Assembly: GCF_023283485.1 (NCBI RefSeq)
Contig: NZ_JAKILU010000005.1
Coordinates: 172,211 to 236,210, forward strand
Length of the DNA stretch: 64,000 nt
DNA from: Shewanella glacialipiscicola
GTDB taxonomy: Bacteria > Pseudomonadota > Gammaproteobacteria > Enterobacterales > Shewanellaceae
Direction of reading: 5' to 3'
Shown: piece after piece, positions 40,248 through 50,221 of the stretch
Layout of the letters: each line of letters starts with the position of its first letter
Position numbering within the stretch: the stretch's first letter is position 1
Notes under the pieces: generated by a model
What the model saw: the letters and a program-made list of their open reading frames with translations, nothing else
Databases searched by the model: none
Told to the model about the DNA's origin: nothing
Made by a program: the position numbers and the translations under genes

Positions 40248-41062
40248 TTGCCAACTCCTTTTGCTAACAATTCTTGTTGGTAATCCCTAGCCGGATAATG
40301 AAATGGCACAGGGCCGTCTGGTGCGCCTTGAATAAACTGTTTCAATTGTGGATTATCGGCGTGCTTTAATTCCTCTGGCGTGCCGTGGGCGATGACTTTT
40401 TTACCGGCCACCACGTACACATAATCGGCAATGCCAAGCACTTCATCCACATCGTGGGATACCACAACAGAGGTAAGATTGAGCGCATCGGATAACTCAC
40501 GAATAAGCTTCACTAATACGCCCATTGATATTGGGTCTTGACCTGCAAATGGCTCATCGTACAGCACCATTTCAGGTTCCAGTGCGATGGCTCTGGCCAA
40601 TGCGGCTCGGCGCTGCATACCACCGGATAATTCGCTTGGCATCATCTGCGCGGCTCCACGCAAACCCACAGCTTCGAGTTTCATCAGCACTATGGTGCGA
40701 ATGATATCCTCTGGTAGCCCTGAATGTTCACGTAACGCAAATGCGACGTTATCGAACACATTGATATCGGTAAACAGCGCGCCGCTTTGAAACAGCATGC
40801 TCATACGCTTACGTAACTGAAATAACTCATTGCGACTCACGCCATGGATATCGTGGCCGTCGAATAACACTTGCCCATGGTCTGGCGTTAATTGACCGCC
40901 GATTAATTTCAGCAGTGTCGTTTTGCCTATACCACTGGGGCCCATAATCGCCGTCACCTTGCCCCGAGGAATGGACAGGCTAATATCTTCAAATATTACG
41001 CGCTGACCGCGGCTAAACCCCAAGTTACGGATCTCAACCAACGGCGTTTGTTTTTGAGTCAT
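40244..41062 (-). CDS. mlaF: Mla pathway ABC ATPase MlaF
   Basis: MlaF powers the MlaFEDB phospholipid transporter. It has Walker [14 protein letters not shown], signature [16 protein letters not shown], Walker [14 protein letters not shown] and the H-loop VVVSHDVDE. The C-terminal extension ([21 protein letters not shown]) binds MlaB or the neighbouring ATPase in E. coli. I take the ATG at 41062 (GGAA six bases upstream); an in-frame ATG at 41077 is also possible. It is the first gene of the operon. In E. coli yrbG and kdsD lie next upstream on the same strand direction; here the kdsD block is divergent. Confidence 0.95.
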   Translation of the reverse strand: MTQKQTPLVEIRNLGFSRGQRVIFEDISLSIPRGKVTAIMGPSGIGKTTLLKLIGGQLTPDHGQVLFDGHDIHGVSRNELFQLRKRMSMLFQSGALFTDINVFDNVAFALREHSGLPEDIIRTIVLMKLEAVGLRGAAQMMPSELSGGMQRRAALARAIALEPEMVLYDEPFAGQDPISMGVLVKLIRELSDALNLTSVVVSHDVDEVLGIADYVYVVAGKKVIAHGTPEELKHADNPQLKQFIQGAPDGPVPFHYPARDYQQELLAKGVGK

Positions 41063-41706
41063 GCTTGATTCCGACATTTGCAAAGAGGCAATCCCAATCT
41101 TCCGAGACAGACCAAACAAAGAGCCGCAAATTGTACGTAATTGCGCTTTAACCTACAACCGAATCGACACTATCGGCCTGCGATACTTTCAATTTGCCTC
41201 ATTTACAGCGAAAATGCGCCTTAAGTTTTCACTCTGCACCGGTCAAATGTTACTTAATGTTTTAAATCTAGTTGCAGAATTGGCTGTATTGGTTATTTCA
41301 TTTGCACTTAGCTCGCTCCTCATCCAATTTTAAATACGGATACGCCGCGACTTAAGTGTCAATTTAGCAACATCCAATGGGATAATACCCGCCGTGATGT
41401 CGTATAAATCCATTGAAATAAAGCACAAAGACGATGATATTGCTCAAGACGGACTATCGCGATACCCGTTATTCTGAATGAGTAGCGGATAGCGCTTAAC
41501 TTGACGAATAAGCTCAATCGCCCTAGCCTGCCGCAATTGTTTTACGCTTTGAGATAAATCATCGTCATAAAACAGTCGCTAAATAGCCTGAAAACAAAGA
41601 ATACTTGGCAGAACGCCAACTAAATATCATCTTTATCGCGTACCAAATTGTGCTATTCCAATCCCATAAATGGGGCGACAAAGACAATGCAAAAAGAGAG
41701 ATAGAC
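41063..41706. other. Large divergent gap between mlaF and kdsD
   Basis: About 640 bp between divergent operons. No yrbG gene is present. The minus strand has a 44-codon stretch without a start (41444-41578: RLFYDDDLSQSVKQL...) that reads like protein and could be a gene remnant. A 90-codon plus frame at 41061-41333 is not credible as a gene. The kdsD-to-ptsO operon promoter must lie here. Confidence 0.4.
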
Positions 41707-42684
41707 ATGGTAGATAAATCACAACTGCGCCAATGGGGCTGCAAAGTTATCGACATTGAAAAGTCAGCCCTAGACAATCTTTATCAATATGTAGATTCAG
41801 TTGAATTTGCAGAAGCTTGCGAGTTAATTTTCAACTGCACCGGTAAAGTCATTGTGATGGGAATGGGCAAATCAGGCCATATCGGTAATAAGATTTCTGC
41901 CACCCTTGCCAGCACTGGTACGCCAGCATTTTTCGTCCATCCCGGTGAGGCTAGCCATGGCGACCTTGGCGTATTAGCGGATAATGATGTTATTTTAGCC
42001 ATATCAAACTCAGGTGAGTCGAGCGAAATCCTCACCTTAATGCCCGTTATCCAGCGTATGGGTGTACCTGTGATTGCTATAACAAGTAAGCCAGAGTCCA
42101 ACATGGCGCGCTTATCAAAAGTCCATTTGTGCATTGGAGTACCTGAAGAAGCTTGCCCACTAGGACTGGCACCCACGTCAAGCACCACGGCAACCTTAGT
42201 TATGGGTGATGCCATCGCGATTGCATTGTTACAGGCCAAAGGCTTTACCCGTGATGACTTTGCGATGTCCCATCCTGGTGGTGCACTTGGCCGTAAATTA
42301 CTGTTAAAGGTCAACGATGTAATGCACAGCGGTGATGACTTACCGCTGGTCAACCACGATATTTGCATCACAGAAGCCCTGTACGAAATCTCCAAGAAAG
42401 GCTTAGGCATGACAGCGATTATTGATGATCAGCGCAAGCTTGTCGGCATCTTCACCGACGGTGATTTGCGTCGGGTCATTGATGCTGAAGTGAATCTACG
42501 AACAACACCCATTGCCGATGTAATGACCCGTAACTGCGTTACCATTATGGATAACATATTGGCGGCTAAAGCACTGCAAATAATGGATTCGAAAAATATT
42601 AACGGTTTGATTGTGATTGATAAAGATCGCCATCCTATTGGTGCACTTAACATGTTAGACATGGTTAAAGCAGGAGTCATTTAA
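41707..42684 (+). CDS. kdsD: Arabinose-5-phosphate isomerase KdsD
   Basis: KdsD converts ribulose 5-phosphate to arabinose 5-phosphate, the first step of Kdo synthesis for LPS. The 325-residue product from the ATG at 41707 (AGAGAG upstream) has an SIS domain (KVIVMGMGKSGHIGNKISATLASTGTPAFFVHPGEASHGDLG, given in parts) and two CBS domains (about 205-325). A frame extends upstream to 41605 but lacks a ribosome-binding site. It begins the LPS operon; its stop shares a base with the kdsC start. Confidence 0.95.
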   Translation: MVDKSQLRQWGCKVIDIEKSALDNLYQYVDSVEFAEACELIFNCTGKVIVMGMGKSGHIGNKISATLASTGTPAFFVHPGEASHGDLGVLADNDVILAISNSGESSEILTLMPVIQRMGVPVIAITSKPESNMARLSKVHLCIGVPEEACPLGLAPTSSTTATLVMGDAIAIALLQAKGFTRDDFAMSHPGGALGRKLLLKVNDVMHSGDDLPLVNHDICITEALYEISKKGLGMTAIIDDQRKLVGIFTDGDLRRVIDAEVNLRTTPIADVMTRNCVTIMDNILAAKALQIMDSKNINGLIVIDKDRHPIGALNMLDMVKAGVI

Positions 42685-43235
42685 TGCCACAGCAAGGATT
42701 TTACGGCCCCATCAGTGAGGATGTGTGGCAACGCGCGCAAAAGATTAAACTGTTGATTTGTGACGTCGATGGCGTGTTTTCTGATGGACGCATTTACTTA
42801 AGTAATAGCGGTGAAGAATTAAAAGCTTTTCATACCCGAGACGGTTATGGCGTGCGCTCACTGCTCACCAGCGGTTTTCATCTTGCGGTCATTACTGGAC
42901 GCCAATCTAAAATCGTTGAAAATCGTATGACAGCGCTCGGCGTTACCCATATTTACCAAGGTGTAGATAATAAATTTGCCCCCTATGAGGAATTACTCGC
43001 GCTTTATGGCGTAGCGCCTGATGAGGTGGCTTATATTGGTGACGATATGGTCGATTTGCCAGTCATGAACGTGGTGGGTTTAGCCGTTAGTGTTGCCGAT
43101 GGTCATCCTTATGTCCGTCAGCACGCTCACTTTGTGACTACGCTCAATGGTGGTCATGGGGCATTGCGTGAGCTCACCGATCTGTTACTGCTGAGTCAAA
43201 ATAAGTTCACGTCGTCCCATGGTATGAGTATATGA
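42684..43235 (+). CDS. kdsC: 3-deoxy-manno-octulosonate-8-phosphatase KdsC
   Basis: KdsC is a HAD-family phosphatase that dephosphorylates Kdo 8-phosphate. The 183-residue protein shows the catalytic DxD in LLICDVDGVFSDGR (about residue 20) and the AVITGRQSKIVENRM motif. The IGDDMVDLPVM metal-binding acidic pair is near residue 115. It is a type C0 HAD without a cap domain and forms a tetramer in homologues. It overlaps lptC by four bases. Confidence 0.96.
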   Translation: MPQQGFYGPISEDVWQRAQKIKLLICDVDGVFSDGRIYLSNSGEELKAFHTRDGYGVRSLLTSGFHLAVITGRQSKIVENRMTALGVTHIYQGVDNKFAPYEELLALYGVAPDEVAYIGDDMVDLPVMNVVGLAVSVADGHPYVRQHAHFVTTLNGGHGALRELTDLLLLSQNKFTSSHGMSI

Positions 43236-43792
43236 GCCGTGTGACGCTGGCGATTATTGCTTTTTTCGGTACTGCACTGGTGCTGTATTGGCAAGTGCAA
43301 AATAAGCATAACAATGATGCCGACAATAAGGTAAAAGATCAAAACACGCCAGATTTTGTCGTGGAAGATCTACGCAGCGTCGAGTTTAATGAACAAGGAT
43401 TCGTCAACAGCCGTGTTACTGCAAAACATATGGAACATTTTGATTCTACGAATCAAACTTTCTTTACTCAACCTGTTTATCTTGTCTATCCCGACCAAGG
43501 TAAAGCACAATGGCAACTCAAGGCTGATGAAGGCAAGCTCAACAAAGAAACCGGCAAGGTGGTATTAGAGAATAATGTTATTATTGATGCTATTAGCTCA
43601 GAAGAACCCATTCAAACCTTGTCCACCAGTTATCTGGAACTCGATCTCAATACGATGATAATGACCTCTGACCGCACTATTTACGTCACAGGAAAAGATT
43701 TTAATATTCAAGGCCAAGGCCTTTTTGCCGACCTCAATGCACAAGAAGTGCGATTGACCAGTCAGGTAGTAGGAACATATGAAGCAAAATAA
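43232..43792 (+). CDS. lptC: LPS export protein LptC
   Basis: LptC anchors the periplasmic LPS bridge to the LptB2FG extractor. The 186-residue protein has one N-terminal transmembrane helix (about 4-21) and a beta-jellyroll LPS-binding domain with DFVVEDLRSVEFNEQGFVNS, then YLELDLNTMIMTSDRTIYVTG. It lies between kdsC and lptA, overlapping both by a few bases, in the standard order kdsD-kdsC-lptCAB. Confidence 0.93.
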   Translation: MSRVTLAIIAFFGTALVLYWQVQNKHNNDADNKVKDQNTPDFVVEDLRSVEFNEQGFVNSRVTAKHMEHFDSTNQTFFTQPVYLVYPDQGKAQWQLKADEGKLNKETGKVVLENNVIIDAISSEEPIQTLSTSYLELDLNTMIMTSDRTIYVTGKDFNIQGQGLFADLNAQEVRLTSQVVGTYEAK

Positions 43793-44333
43793 CGTATTAC
43801 TTGCCAGCCTCATGCTAATGATGAGCATGAGCGCCTTCGCGAAAGTGGATGACTTAAAACAAGAAGTCAAAATTAAAGCCGTGAGCCAAACAGCAGATAT
43901 CAAGAACAACCAAATTATCTTCTTTGGTCCAGTTGAAGTCACTCAAGGCTCAATCAAAATTATTGCAGATGAACTGCGTGCATTTTCTGCTGAAGGTGAA
44001 AATAGCAAAACGTTAGTGGCCACCGGTAATCCAGCAACTTATACCCAAATCCTCGACGATGGCCGCCCAGCATCGGCGAGCGCGAAAGAAATTCGTTATG
44101 ACATGGCAAGCCGTACTCTCACCCTCAAAGGGTTAGCTTCATTAGATCAGGCGGGTAGCCAAGTCCGAGGAAATTTGATCCGCTACAATATTATCCAACA
44201 AAAATTGATTGCCGAAAGTACTGGCAGCGGTGACGATCGCGTGATCACAATTATTCAGCCAGAAAGCTATCAAGATGATGTAAAGCCCAATACGCCAACT
44301 GATAAACCTGTTAAAAAGCAGGACCCTCAATGA
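43779..44333 (+). CDS. lptA: LPS periplasmic bridge protein LptA
   Basis: LptA polymerises to carry LPS across the periplasm from LptC to LptD. The 184-residue precursor has a signal peptide (cleavage after AFA, about residue 22) and the OstA-type jellyroll with [30 protein letters not shown] and [26 protein letters not shown]. The C-terminus is a Lys/Asp/Pro-rich tail. Its stop overlaps the lptB start (ATGA). Confidence 0.95.
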   Translation: MKQNNVLLASLMLMMSMSAFAKVDDLKQEVKIKAVSQTADIKNNQIIFFGPVEVTQGSIKIIADELRAFSAEGENSKTLVATGNPATYTQILDDGRPASASAKEIRYDMASRTLTLKGLASLDQAGSQVRGNLIRYNIIQQKLIAESTGSGDDRVITIIQPESYQDDVKPNTPTDKPVKKQDPQ

Positions 44334-45061
44334 CACAGATCACTCTAAGAGCACAAAACTTAGCGAAAAGTTATAAGAGCCGCCAAGTCGTTAAAGATGT
44401 TAGTTTGACGGTAAAAACCGGTCAAGTTGTTGGTCTACTCGGCCCAAACGGAGCGGGCAAAACCACGACCTTTTACATGGTTGTCGGGTTGGTAAAGAGC
44501 GATAAAGGACATATTTTTATCGATGATGATGATTTAACCGCCGACCCTATGCACTTACGTGCCCGCAAAGGCATTGGTTACTTACCGCAGGAAGCCAGTA
44601 TCTTTCGTAAGCTGAGCGTACATGACAACATTATGGCTGTACTACAAACTCGCAAAGAATTAACGAAAGAACAAAGAGATGAAGAATTAGAACATCTGCT
44701 TGAAGAGTTCCATATCACCCATATACGTGACAGCCAAGGTATGTCGTTGTCGGGTGGCGAACGTCGTCGTGTAGAAATTGCACGGGCTTTAGCGGCTAAT
44801 CCTAAGTTCATTTTACTTGATGAACCTTTTGCTGGCGTCGATCCGATTTCAGTTATCGACATCAAGAAAATTATTGAGCAGCTTAAAAGTCGTGGCCTTG
44901 GTGTACTAATTACCGACCACAATGTTCGCGAGACATTAGATGTGTGTGAGCATGCCTATATTGTCAGTCACGGAAACCTAATCGCAGAAGGAACTCCGGC
45001 AGAGATCTTAGACAATCAGCAGGTTAGGGCTGTGTACTTAGGTGAACAATTCAGGCTATAG
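44330..45061 (+). CDS. lptB: LPS export ABC ATPase LptB
   Basis: LptB is the ATPase that drives LPS extraction by LptFG. The 243-residue protein has Walker [17 protein letters not shown], the signature [16 protein letters not shown], Walker [16 protein letters not shown] and H-loop [11 protein letters not shown], all close to consensus. It terminates the lpt part of the operon; rpoN follows 107 bp later, as in many gammaproteobacteria. Confidence 0.98.
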   Translation: MTQITLRAQNLAKSYKSRQVVKDVSLTVKTGQVVGLLGPNGAGKTTTFYMVVGLVKSDKGHIFIDDDDLTADPMHLRARKGIGYLPQEASIFRKLSVHDNIMAVLQTRKELTKEQRDEELEHLLEEFHITHIRDSQGMSLSGGERRRVEIARALAANPKFILLDEPFAGVDPISVIDIKKIIEQLKSRGLGVLITDHNVRETLDVCEHAYIVSHGNLIAEGTPAEILDNQQVRAVYLGEQFRL

Positions 45062-45168
45062 TTAACCAAAGGGAGTTGATGGCCGTAAATTATACCGCCA
45101 TCCGGCTCGACTCAAGAGGGTAATCAGCGACCCCATCTAACAATAATAACTTAGGGATCTGCGGTAAC

Positions 45169-46647
45169 ATGAAAGCGTCACTCCAGCTCAAACTGGGTCA
45201 ACAGTTAACCATGACGCCACAATTACAGCAGGCAATTCGCCTGTTGCAACTATCGTCATTAGAACTGCAGCAAGAGATCCAGCAAGCCTTAGATTCTAAT
45301 CCCCTTCTCGAGCTGGAAGAGGATCAATTCGACGCAACTAAAGACCCTGTAAACCAAACGCTATCGGATACCGATTTCAGTGAATCCGTCGCTCCACCAC
45401 CAGAAAAAGACAGCTCTACCGTCGACACTGCAGAATCTTTAACTCAAGAATCCATGCCGGACGATCTTCCCATGGACACGACTTGGGATGAAGTATTTAC
45501 CGCGTCACCTAACTCAGGTCCAGGTGGGAGTCGCGAAGACGACATGCCCTTTCAAGGTGAGACCAGCGACGGTTTATATGAGCACTTAGAATGGCAAAAA
45601 AATCTCACCCCCTTTTCTGAAACCGATTTAGCCATTGCGACCGCCATTATCGAAGCAATAAACGATCAAGGTTATCTCACTCAAAGCACTGAAGAAATAC
45701 TGGAAGCTATAGGTAACCCAGAGGTCGAACTTGATGAAGTTGAAGCCGTGCTTAAACGTATTCAACATTTCGACCCAATAGGTGTTGCCGCCAGAGATTT
45801 AAGCGAATGCCTACTGATCCAACTGTCACACTTTGCGCCCGATACGCCCCATCTTAATAACGCCCGCATGCTGATTAAAGATCATTTAGATCTCATTGCG
45901 GCACGTGACTTTAGATTATTGATGCGTAAGACTAAGCTCAAAGAAGATGAGTTAAGAGACGGCATAGCGCTCATCCAAACTCTTAATCCTCGCCCGGGTT
46001 TATTGATTACCCCCAACGAGGACGAATATGTTATTCCCGATGTATCAGTGTCAAAGAAAAATGGCCGCTGGGTCGTTGAACTTAACCCTGATAACATGCC
46101 TAAAATCAATGTAAATCAACATTATGCCTCTATGGCGCGCAGCTCTAAAAACCAAGCCGACAGCCAATTTATTCGTGGGCATCTACAAGAGGCTAAATGG
46201 TTTATTAAAAGTTTAGAAAGTCGCAACGATACCCTGCTGAAAGTGGCGAACTGTATTGTCCAATACCAACAAGGCTTCTTTGAATATGGTGAAGAAGCGA
46301 TGAAACCTATGGTACTTAACGATATTGCCGAAGCAGTCGAGATGCATGAATCCACCATCTCGCGAGTGACCACCCAAAAGTACATGCATACCCCAAAAGG
46401 GCTTTTTGAACTAAAATACTTCTTCTCTAGCCATGTTGGTACGGATGATGGTGGTGAGTGTTCATCAACGGCAATCAGAGCCTTTATTAAAAAACTGGTT
46501 GCAGCAGAGAATCAGAAAAAACCATTGAGTGACAGTAAGATGGCACAACTTCTGGCAGCACAGGGAATAAATGTAGCACGCAGAACCATTGCGAAATATC
46601 GAGAAGCGATGCTTATTCCCCCTTCTAATCAGCGTAAGAGTTTATAA
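45169..46647 (+). CDS. rpoN: RNA polymerase sigma-54 factor
   Basis: Sigma-54 directs RNA polymerase to -24/-12 promoters and needs AAA+ activators; targets include nitrogen, flagellar and other genes. The 492-residue protein has the Gln- and Leu-rich region I ([21 protein letters not shown]), an acidic region II and the core-binding domain. The HTH region is [19 protein letters not shown], and the RpoN box is [11 protein letters not shown] near the C-terminus. It is followed by hpf-ptsN-rapZ-ptsO, the classic order. Confidence 0.98.
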   Translation: MKASLQLKLGQQLTMTPQLQQAIRLLQLSSLELQQEIQQALDSNPLLELEEDQFDATKDPVNQTLSDTDFSESVAPPPEKDSSTVDTAESLTQESMPDDLPMDTTWDEVFTASPNSGPGGSREDDMPFQGETSDGLYEHLEWQKNLTPFSETDLAIATAIIEAINDQGYLTQSTEEILEAIGNPEVELDEVEAVLKRIQHFDPIGVAARDLSECLLIQLSHFAPDTPHLNNARMLIKDHLDLIAARDFRLLMRKTKLKEDELRDGIALIQTLNPRPGLLITPNEDEYVIPDVSVSKKNGRWVVELNPDNMPKINVNQHYASMARSSKNQADSQFIRGHLQEAKWFIKSLESRNDTLLKVANCIVQYQQGFFEYGEEAMKPMVLNDIAEAVEMHESTISRVTTQKYMHTPKGLFELKYFFSSHVGTDDGGECSSTAIRAFIKKLVAAENQKKPLSDSKMAQLLAAQGINVARRTIAKYREAMLIPPSNQRKSL

Positions 46648-46675
46648 CCTACAGTGAATATCGGAGGACGTTTCT

Positions 46676-46963
46676 ATGCACATACACCTAGTTGGGCACC
46701 ATATTGAAATTACCGAATCGTTACGCGCATATGTAGAAGAAAAATTTTCAAAACTTGAACGCCATTTCGAACAGATCAATAATGTGCACGTTGTGCTCAA
46801 TGTTGAGAAAATACAACAAATTGCTGAAGCGAGGATAAACCTCATCGGTGGTGAAGTATTTGCTACTGCCGAGCATACTGATATGTATGCAGCTATAGAC
46901 GCCCTGATAGACAAACTTGATCGTCAGGTTATTAAACACAAAGAGAAGTTAACAAAACACTAA
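46676..46963 (+). CDS. hpf: Short-form ribosome hibernation promoting factor
   Basis: HPF binds the 30S subunit in stationary phase and helps form inactive 100S ribosomes. The 95-residue protein is the short gammaproteobacterial type lacking the C-terminal dimerisation domain: MHIHLVGHHIEITESLRAYVEEK, then IEARINLIGG-like and AEHTDMYAAIDALIDKLDRQ. GGAGG lies upstream. It is 28 bp after rpoN and 2 bp before ptsN. Confidence 0.95.
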   Translation: MHIHLVGHHIEITESLRAYVEEKFSKLERHFEQINNVHVVLNVEKIQQIAEARINLIGGEVFATAEHTDMYAAIDALIDKLDRQVIKHKEKLTKH

Positions 46964-46965
46964 TA

Positions 46966-47409
46966 ATGGAACTTTGTAGCATACTGCGGCCGGAGTGCAC
47001 GACCTGCGCCACTCCGGGCAGCAAAAAAAAAGTACTGGAACTCATCAGCGACCTAGTCGCTGCCCAGTACCCGACCCTCTCATCTCAAGAGATATTCGAA
47101 AGCCTAGTGGCGCGCGAAAAGGTGGGGAGCACAGGTATAGGTAACGGTATCGCCATTCCACATGGTCGATTAGCCGATATAGATAAGCCCATTGCCGTAC
47201 TGATTAAGTGCGAAGAGCCAATTGCATTTGATGCTATTGATAAGCAACCGGTTGATATTTTATTTGCATTACTGGTGCCTGCTGACCAATGTCAGCAGCA
47301 CTTAAGCACCTTGTCTTGCATGGCCGAAAAACTGAGTGATAAGCAAATATTGAAACAATTACGCAAGACACATGATGAAGCAGAACTCTATCAGGTAATC
47401 ACGGGATGA
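46966..47409 (+). CDS. ptsN: Nitrogen PTS enzyme IIA
   Basis: EIIA-Ntr is the terminal phosphocarrier of the nitrogen PTS and regulates potassium transport, amongst other processes. The 147-residue protein has the EIIA mannitol/fructose fold with the phosphorylated His in [11 protein letters not shown] (about residue 65). It begins [14 protein letters not shown], rich in cysteines. It follows hpf and overlaps rapZ by four bases. Confidence 0.95.
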   Translation: MELCSILRPECTTCATPGSKKKVLELISDLVAAQYPTLSSQEIFESLVAREKVGSTGIGNGIAIPHGRLADIDKPIAVLIKCEEPIAFDAIDKQPVDILFALLVPADQCQQHLSTLSCMAEKLSDKQILKQLRKTHDEAELYQVITG

Positions 47410-48260
47410 AACTGGTCATAGTGTCAGGCCGCTCAGGTTCAGGTAAATCCGTCGCCCTTAGAGTACTCGAAGATCTCGGCTATTATTGCGTTGATAATCT
47501 TCCGCTACCGCTAATCGGTGCGTTACTTGATCAGCTTAAAGGCAGTAACGATCTCGTCGCCATCAGTGTCGACGTACGTAACCTGCCTGAGCAAGATAAA
47601 ATATTGACTAAACAACTCGAAAGTCTGCCACCAGGCACAGAACTAACGAGTTTCTTTCTTAACTCTAGCGATAAAGTTTTGCTCAAGCGTTACAGCGAAA
47701 CTCGTCGCCTCCATCCTTTATCCAAGAGCCAAGTTTCATTGCAAGAAGCAATAAAACAAGAAGGTAAACTGCTCGAGCCGATGTCACAACTGGTCGATCA
47801 CTACATAGATACTTCAAATCTGAATATTTATGATTTGAGCGACCAAGTAAGGCAAATCCTGCTTGGCAGTGTCGATAAAGAATTAGTGATTAACTTTGAA
47901 TCCTTTGGGTTTAAACATGGTATGCCAACAGAAGCAGACTTTATGTTTGATGTGCGCTTCTTACCTAACCCTCATTGGGAATTAGCGCTGCGCCCACTAA
48001 CAGGCTTAGATGAACCCGTGGCTGAATTTTTGAATCGTCAACCACTGGTTAATAAACTCATCTGGCAAATCGAGAATTTACTCGAAACTTGGCTGCCACA
48101 CCTTGAGCGTAACAACCGCAGCTACTTGACTGTGGCCATTGGTTGTACTGGCGGACAGCACCGATCGGTTTACGTTGCAGAGCAATTAGCTAAACGCTTT
48201 AGCAATAGTAAACACCAGGTTTATGCGCGCCATCGAGAGCTGAATAATGCCAAAGCTTGA
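47406..48260 (+). CDS. rapZ: RNase adapter protein RapZ
   Basis: RapZ binds the small RNAs GlmZ/GlmY and delivers GlmZ to RNase E, controlling glucosamine-6-phosphate synthase and thus cell-envelope precursors. The 284-residue protein has Walker [18 protein letters not shown], the Walker B-like segment, and the C-terminal domain with [18 protein letters not shown] and the basic tail. It overlaps ptsO by 14 bp, implying translational coupling within the rpoN operon. Confidence 0.96.
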   Translation: MKLVIVSGRSGSGKSVALRVLEDLGYYCVDNLPLPLIGALLDQLKGSNDLVAISVDVRNLPEQDKILTKQLESLPPGTELTSFFLNSSDKVLLKRYSETRRLHPLSKSQVSLQEAIKQEGKLLEPMSQLVDHYIDTSNLNIYDLSDQVRQILLGSVDKELVINFESFGFKHGMPTEADFMFDVRFLPNPHWELALRPLTGLDEPVAEFLNRQPLVNKLIWQIENLLETWLPHLERNNRSYLTVAIGCTGGQHRSVYVAEQLAKRFSNSKHQVYARHRELNNAKA

Positions 48261-48522
48261 GCGTGAGATAACCATCTGCAATAAACTCGGATTACATGCC
48301 CGTGCCGCCACTAAATTGGTGGTACTGGCATCTGAGTTTAATGCGGTGATTACCTTGATCCAAGGCAATAAACAGGCATCGGCTGCTAGCGTGCTCGGCT
48401 TATTGATGCTTGAGACTGGTATGGGTAAAACCATTAAACTGATTGCTGAAGGCCCAGATGCACAGCCTGCTCTAGATGCCATTTGCGCCTTAATCGACGC
48501 TAAGTTTGACGAAGCCAGTTAA
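48247..48522 (+). CDS. ptsO: Nitrogen PTS phosphocarrier NPr
   Basis: NPr transfers phosphate from EI-Ntr to EIIA-Ntr. The 91-residue HPr-fold protein carries the active His in [13 protein letters not shown] (His about 16) and the conserved Ser region [13 protein letters not shown]. It is the last gene of the rpoN-hpf-ptsN-rapZ-ptsO run; a 252-bp gap follows before mgtE. I see no strong terminator. Confidence 0.95.
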   Translation: MPKLEREITICNKLGLHARAATKLVVLASEFNAVITLIQGNKQASAASVLGLLMLETGMGKTIKLIAEGPDAQPALDAICALIDAKFDEAS

Positions 48523-48774
48523 TTTTACTTTATCTAAATCACTCCACAGTTGGTGTCAAAACTGACTTTTTAGACACTGCATCAGATTTGTCGCTCGACG
48601 GCACAAGCTAAGGGACTTTACACTAGCGAACATTGCCGCTGCCCCATAACTTAAGCCACTCTTTATGCGCCTTAGTTCATGCAAACCCGCATATTCTATG
48701 CAAGAACAAATCGTCACTAAGCCAAGCTCAAGCTGTTACACACTCAACCCTAGTTGCCGCACAATGGAGGACAA

Positions 48775-50139
48775 ATGCCCGTAGACAATACCGAAAACGA
48801 TCACCCCGGACATAGTCTTGACCAGTTAAACCAAGCACTAAGTAGTGGTATGTTTGTGCATGTGCGTAACATGCTGCAGAAAATGGCCGCCTCCGATATT
48901 GCGCTGATTTTAGAATCATCGCCGCCAGATGTTAGACAAGTACTATGGCAATTGATCGATCAAGAACACATAGGCGACATACTTGATGAATTGAGTGAGG
49001 AGCTAAAAGATCCACTGATCCGCAGCATGAGTCCTGAACGAGTAGCAAAAGCAACCGCAAGTATGGACACCGATGACCTTGCCTATGTTTTACGTAGTCT
49101 ACCCGACGCCGTTTATAAACAAGTGTTGCAATCAATGACGGAACAAAACCGTCATAGGGTTGAACAGGCCTTATCTTATCCCGATGAGACCGCCGGCAGC
49201 TTAATGAACACAGATACTGTGACCTTAAGACCCGATGTCAATATCGATGTAGTGCTACGTTATCTTCGTCAACGAGGCAACTTACCCGACACCACGGATA
49301 CACTTTATGTAGTTGATAAAAAAGATAAAGTTCTTGGCGGTGTTAGACTCGCCGATTTACTCACCTGCGCGCCAAACACAACAATCCGCAATATTATGGA
49401 TCCTGATATTGAGAGCATTCCGGTCAGTATGTCTGACAGTGAGGTGGCAAAAAAATTCGAACGTAATGACTGGGTCTCCGCGCCTGTCGTCGATAATGAT
49501 GGCAAGCTGCTCGGACGTATCACTATCGATGATGTGGTCGATGTTATCCGTGAAGATGCAGAACACTCGATGATGGGTATGGCAGGTATGGACGATGATG
49601 AGGATACTTTTGGCCCAGTGCTTAAAAGCACCTTACGTCGCTCACTCTGGCTCTCCATTAATTTGTTCGCCGCCTTGCTCGCCTCGTCAGTCAGCAATAT
49701 GTTTGAAGGCACTATTGAGCAATTTGCCACTATCGCTGTATTGATGACGATTGTCCCGAGTATGGGTGGCGTTGCTGGTAACCAAACCTTAGCATTAGTG
49801 ATCCGGGGTATTGCACTAGGTCATATAGGCCAGAGCAACGCACGCTGGCTTATCGGTAAAGAATTATCGATTGGATTTCTTAATGGCTTAATGTGGTCAA
49901 TCTTAGTTTTTATCGCGGTATTCGTGTGGAAAGATGATATCGCACTCGCAGGGCTCATTGGCGGCGCCATGTTGATTAATATGACGATTGCGGGGCTTGC
50001 TGGCGCAAGTATTCCATTGATATTAAAACGACTTAAAATCGATCCTGCGCTTGCTGGCGGTATGGTATTAGCCACAGTAACCGATATAGTGGGTTTATTT
50101 GCCTTCCTTGGTTTAGCAACAATCTACTTGACGCACTAA
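48775..50139 (+). CDS. mgtE: Magnesium transporter MgtE
   Basis: MgtE is a dimeric magnesium channel whose cytoplasmic domains close the pore when Mg2+ is plentiful. The 454-residue protein has the N-domain (ALILESSPPDVRQVLWQLID), two CBS domains (about 130-255) and five membrane helices. The family pore segment VPSMGGVAGNQTLALVIRG is present. I choose the ATG at 48775 because GGAGG precedes it exactly; an in-frame ATG at 48754 lacks this. It lies downstream of ptsO and ends at a terminator at 50166-50194. Confidence 0.95.
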   Translation: MPVDNTENDHPGHSLDQLNQALSSGMFVHVRNMLQKMAASDIALILESSPPDVRQVLWQLIDQEHIGDILDELSEELKDPLIRSMSPERVAKATASMDTDDLAYVLRSLPDAVYKQVLQSMTEQNRHRVEQALSYPDETAGSLMNTDTVTLRPDVNIDVVLRYLRQRGNLPDTTDTLYVVDKKDKVLGGVRLADLLTCAPNTTIRNIMDPDIESIPVSMSDSEVAKKFERNDWVSAPVVDNDGKLLGRITIDDVVDVIREDAEHSMMGMAGMDDDEDTFGPVLKSTLRRSLWLSINLFAALLASSVSNMFEGTIEQFATIAVLMTIVPSMGGVAGNQTLALVIRGIALGHIGQSNARWLIGKELSIGFLNGLMWSILVFIAVFVWKDDIALAGLIGGAMLINMTIAGLAGASIPLILKRLKIDPALAGGMVLATVTDIVGLFAFLGLATIYLTH

Positions 50140-50165
50140 TGCGTTAATATTTAAGCCAACACAAT

Positions 50166-50194
50166 AAAAACGGCACCGATAAGGTGCCGTTTTT
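50166..50194. terminator. Bidirectional terminator between mgtE and the ModA-like gene
   Basis: Stem AAAAACGGCACC / GGTGCCGTTTTT with a 5-nt loop between convergent genes. Confidence 0.88.
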
Positions 50195-50221
50195 ATCTCA
50201 ATCTATATACCTAAAAATCAT

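Noticed and set aside
41061..41333. 90-codon plus-strand frame antisense to the start of mlaF
   Set aside because: It overlaps the mlaF coding region on the other strand, has no recognisable protein features in its first half and lacks a ribosome-binding site.
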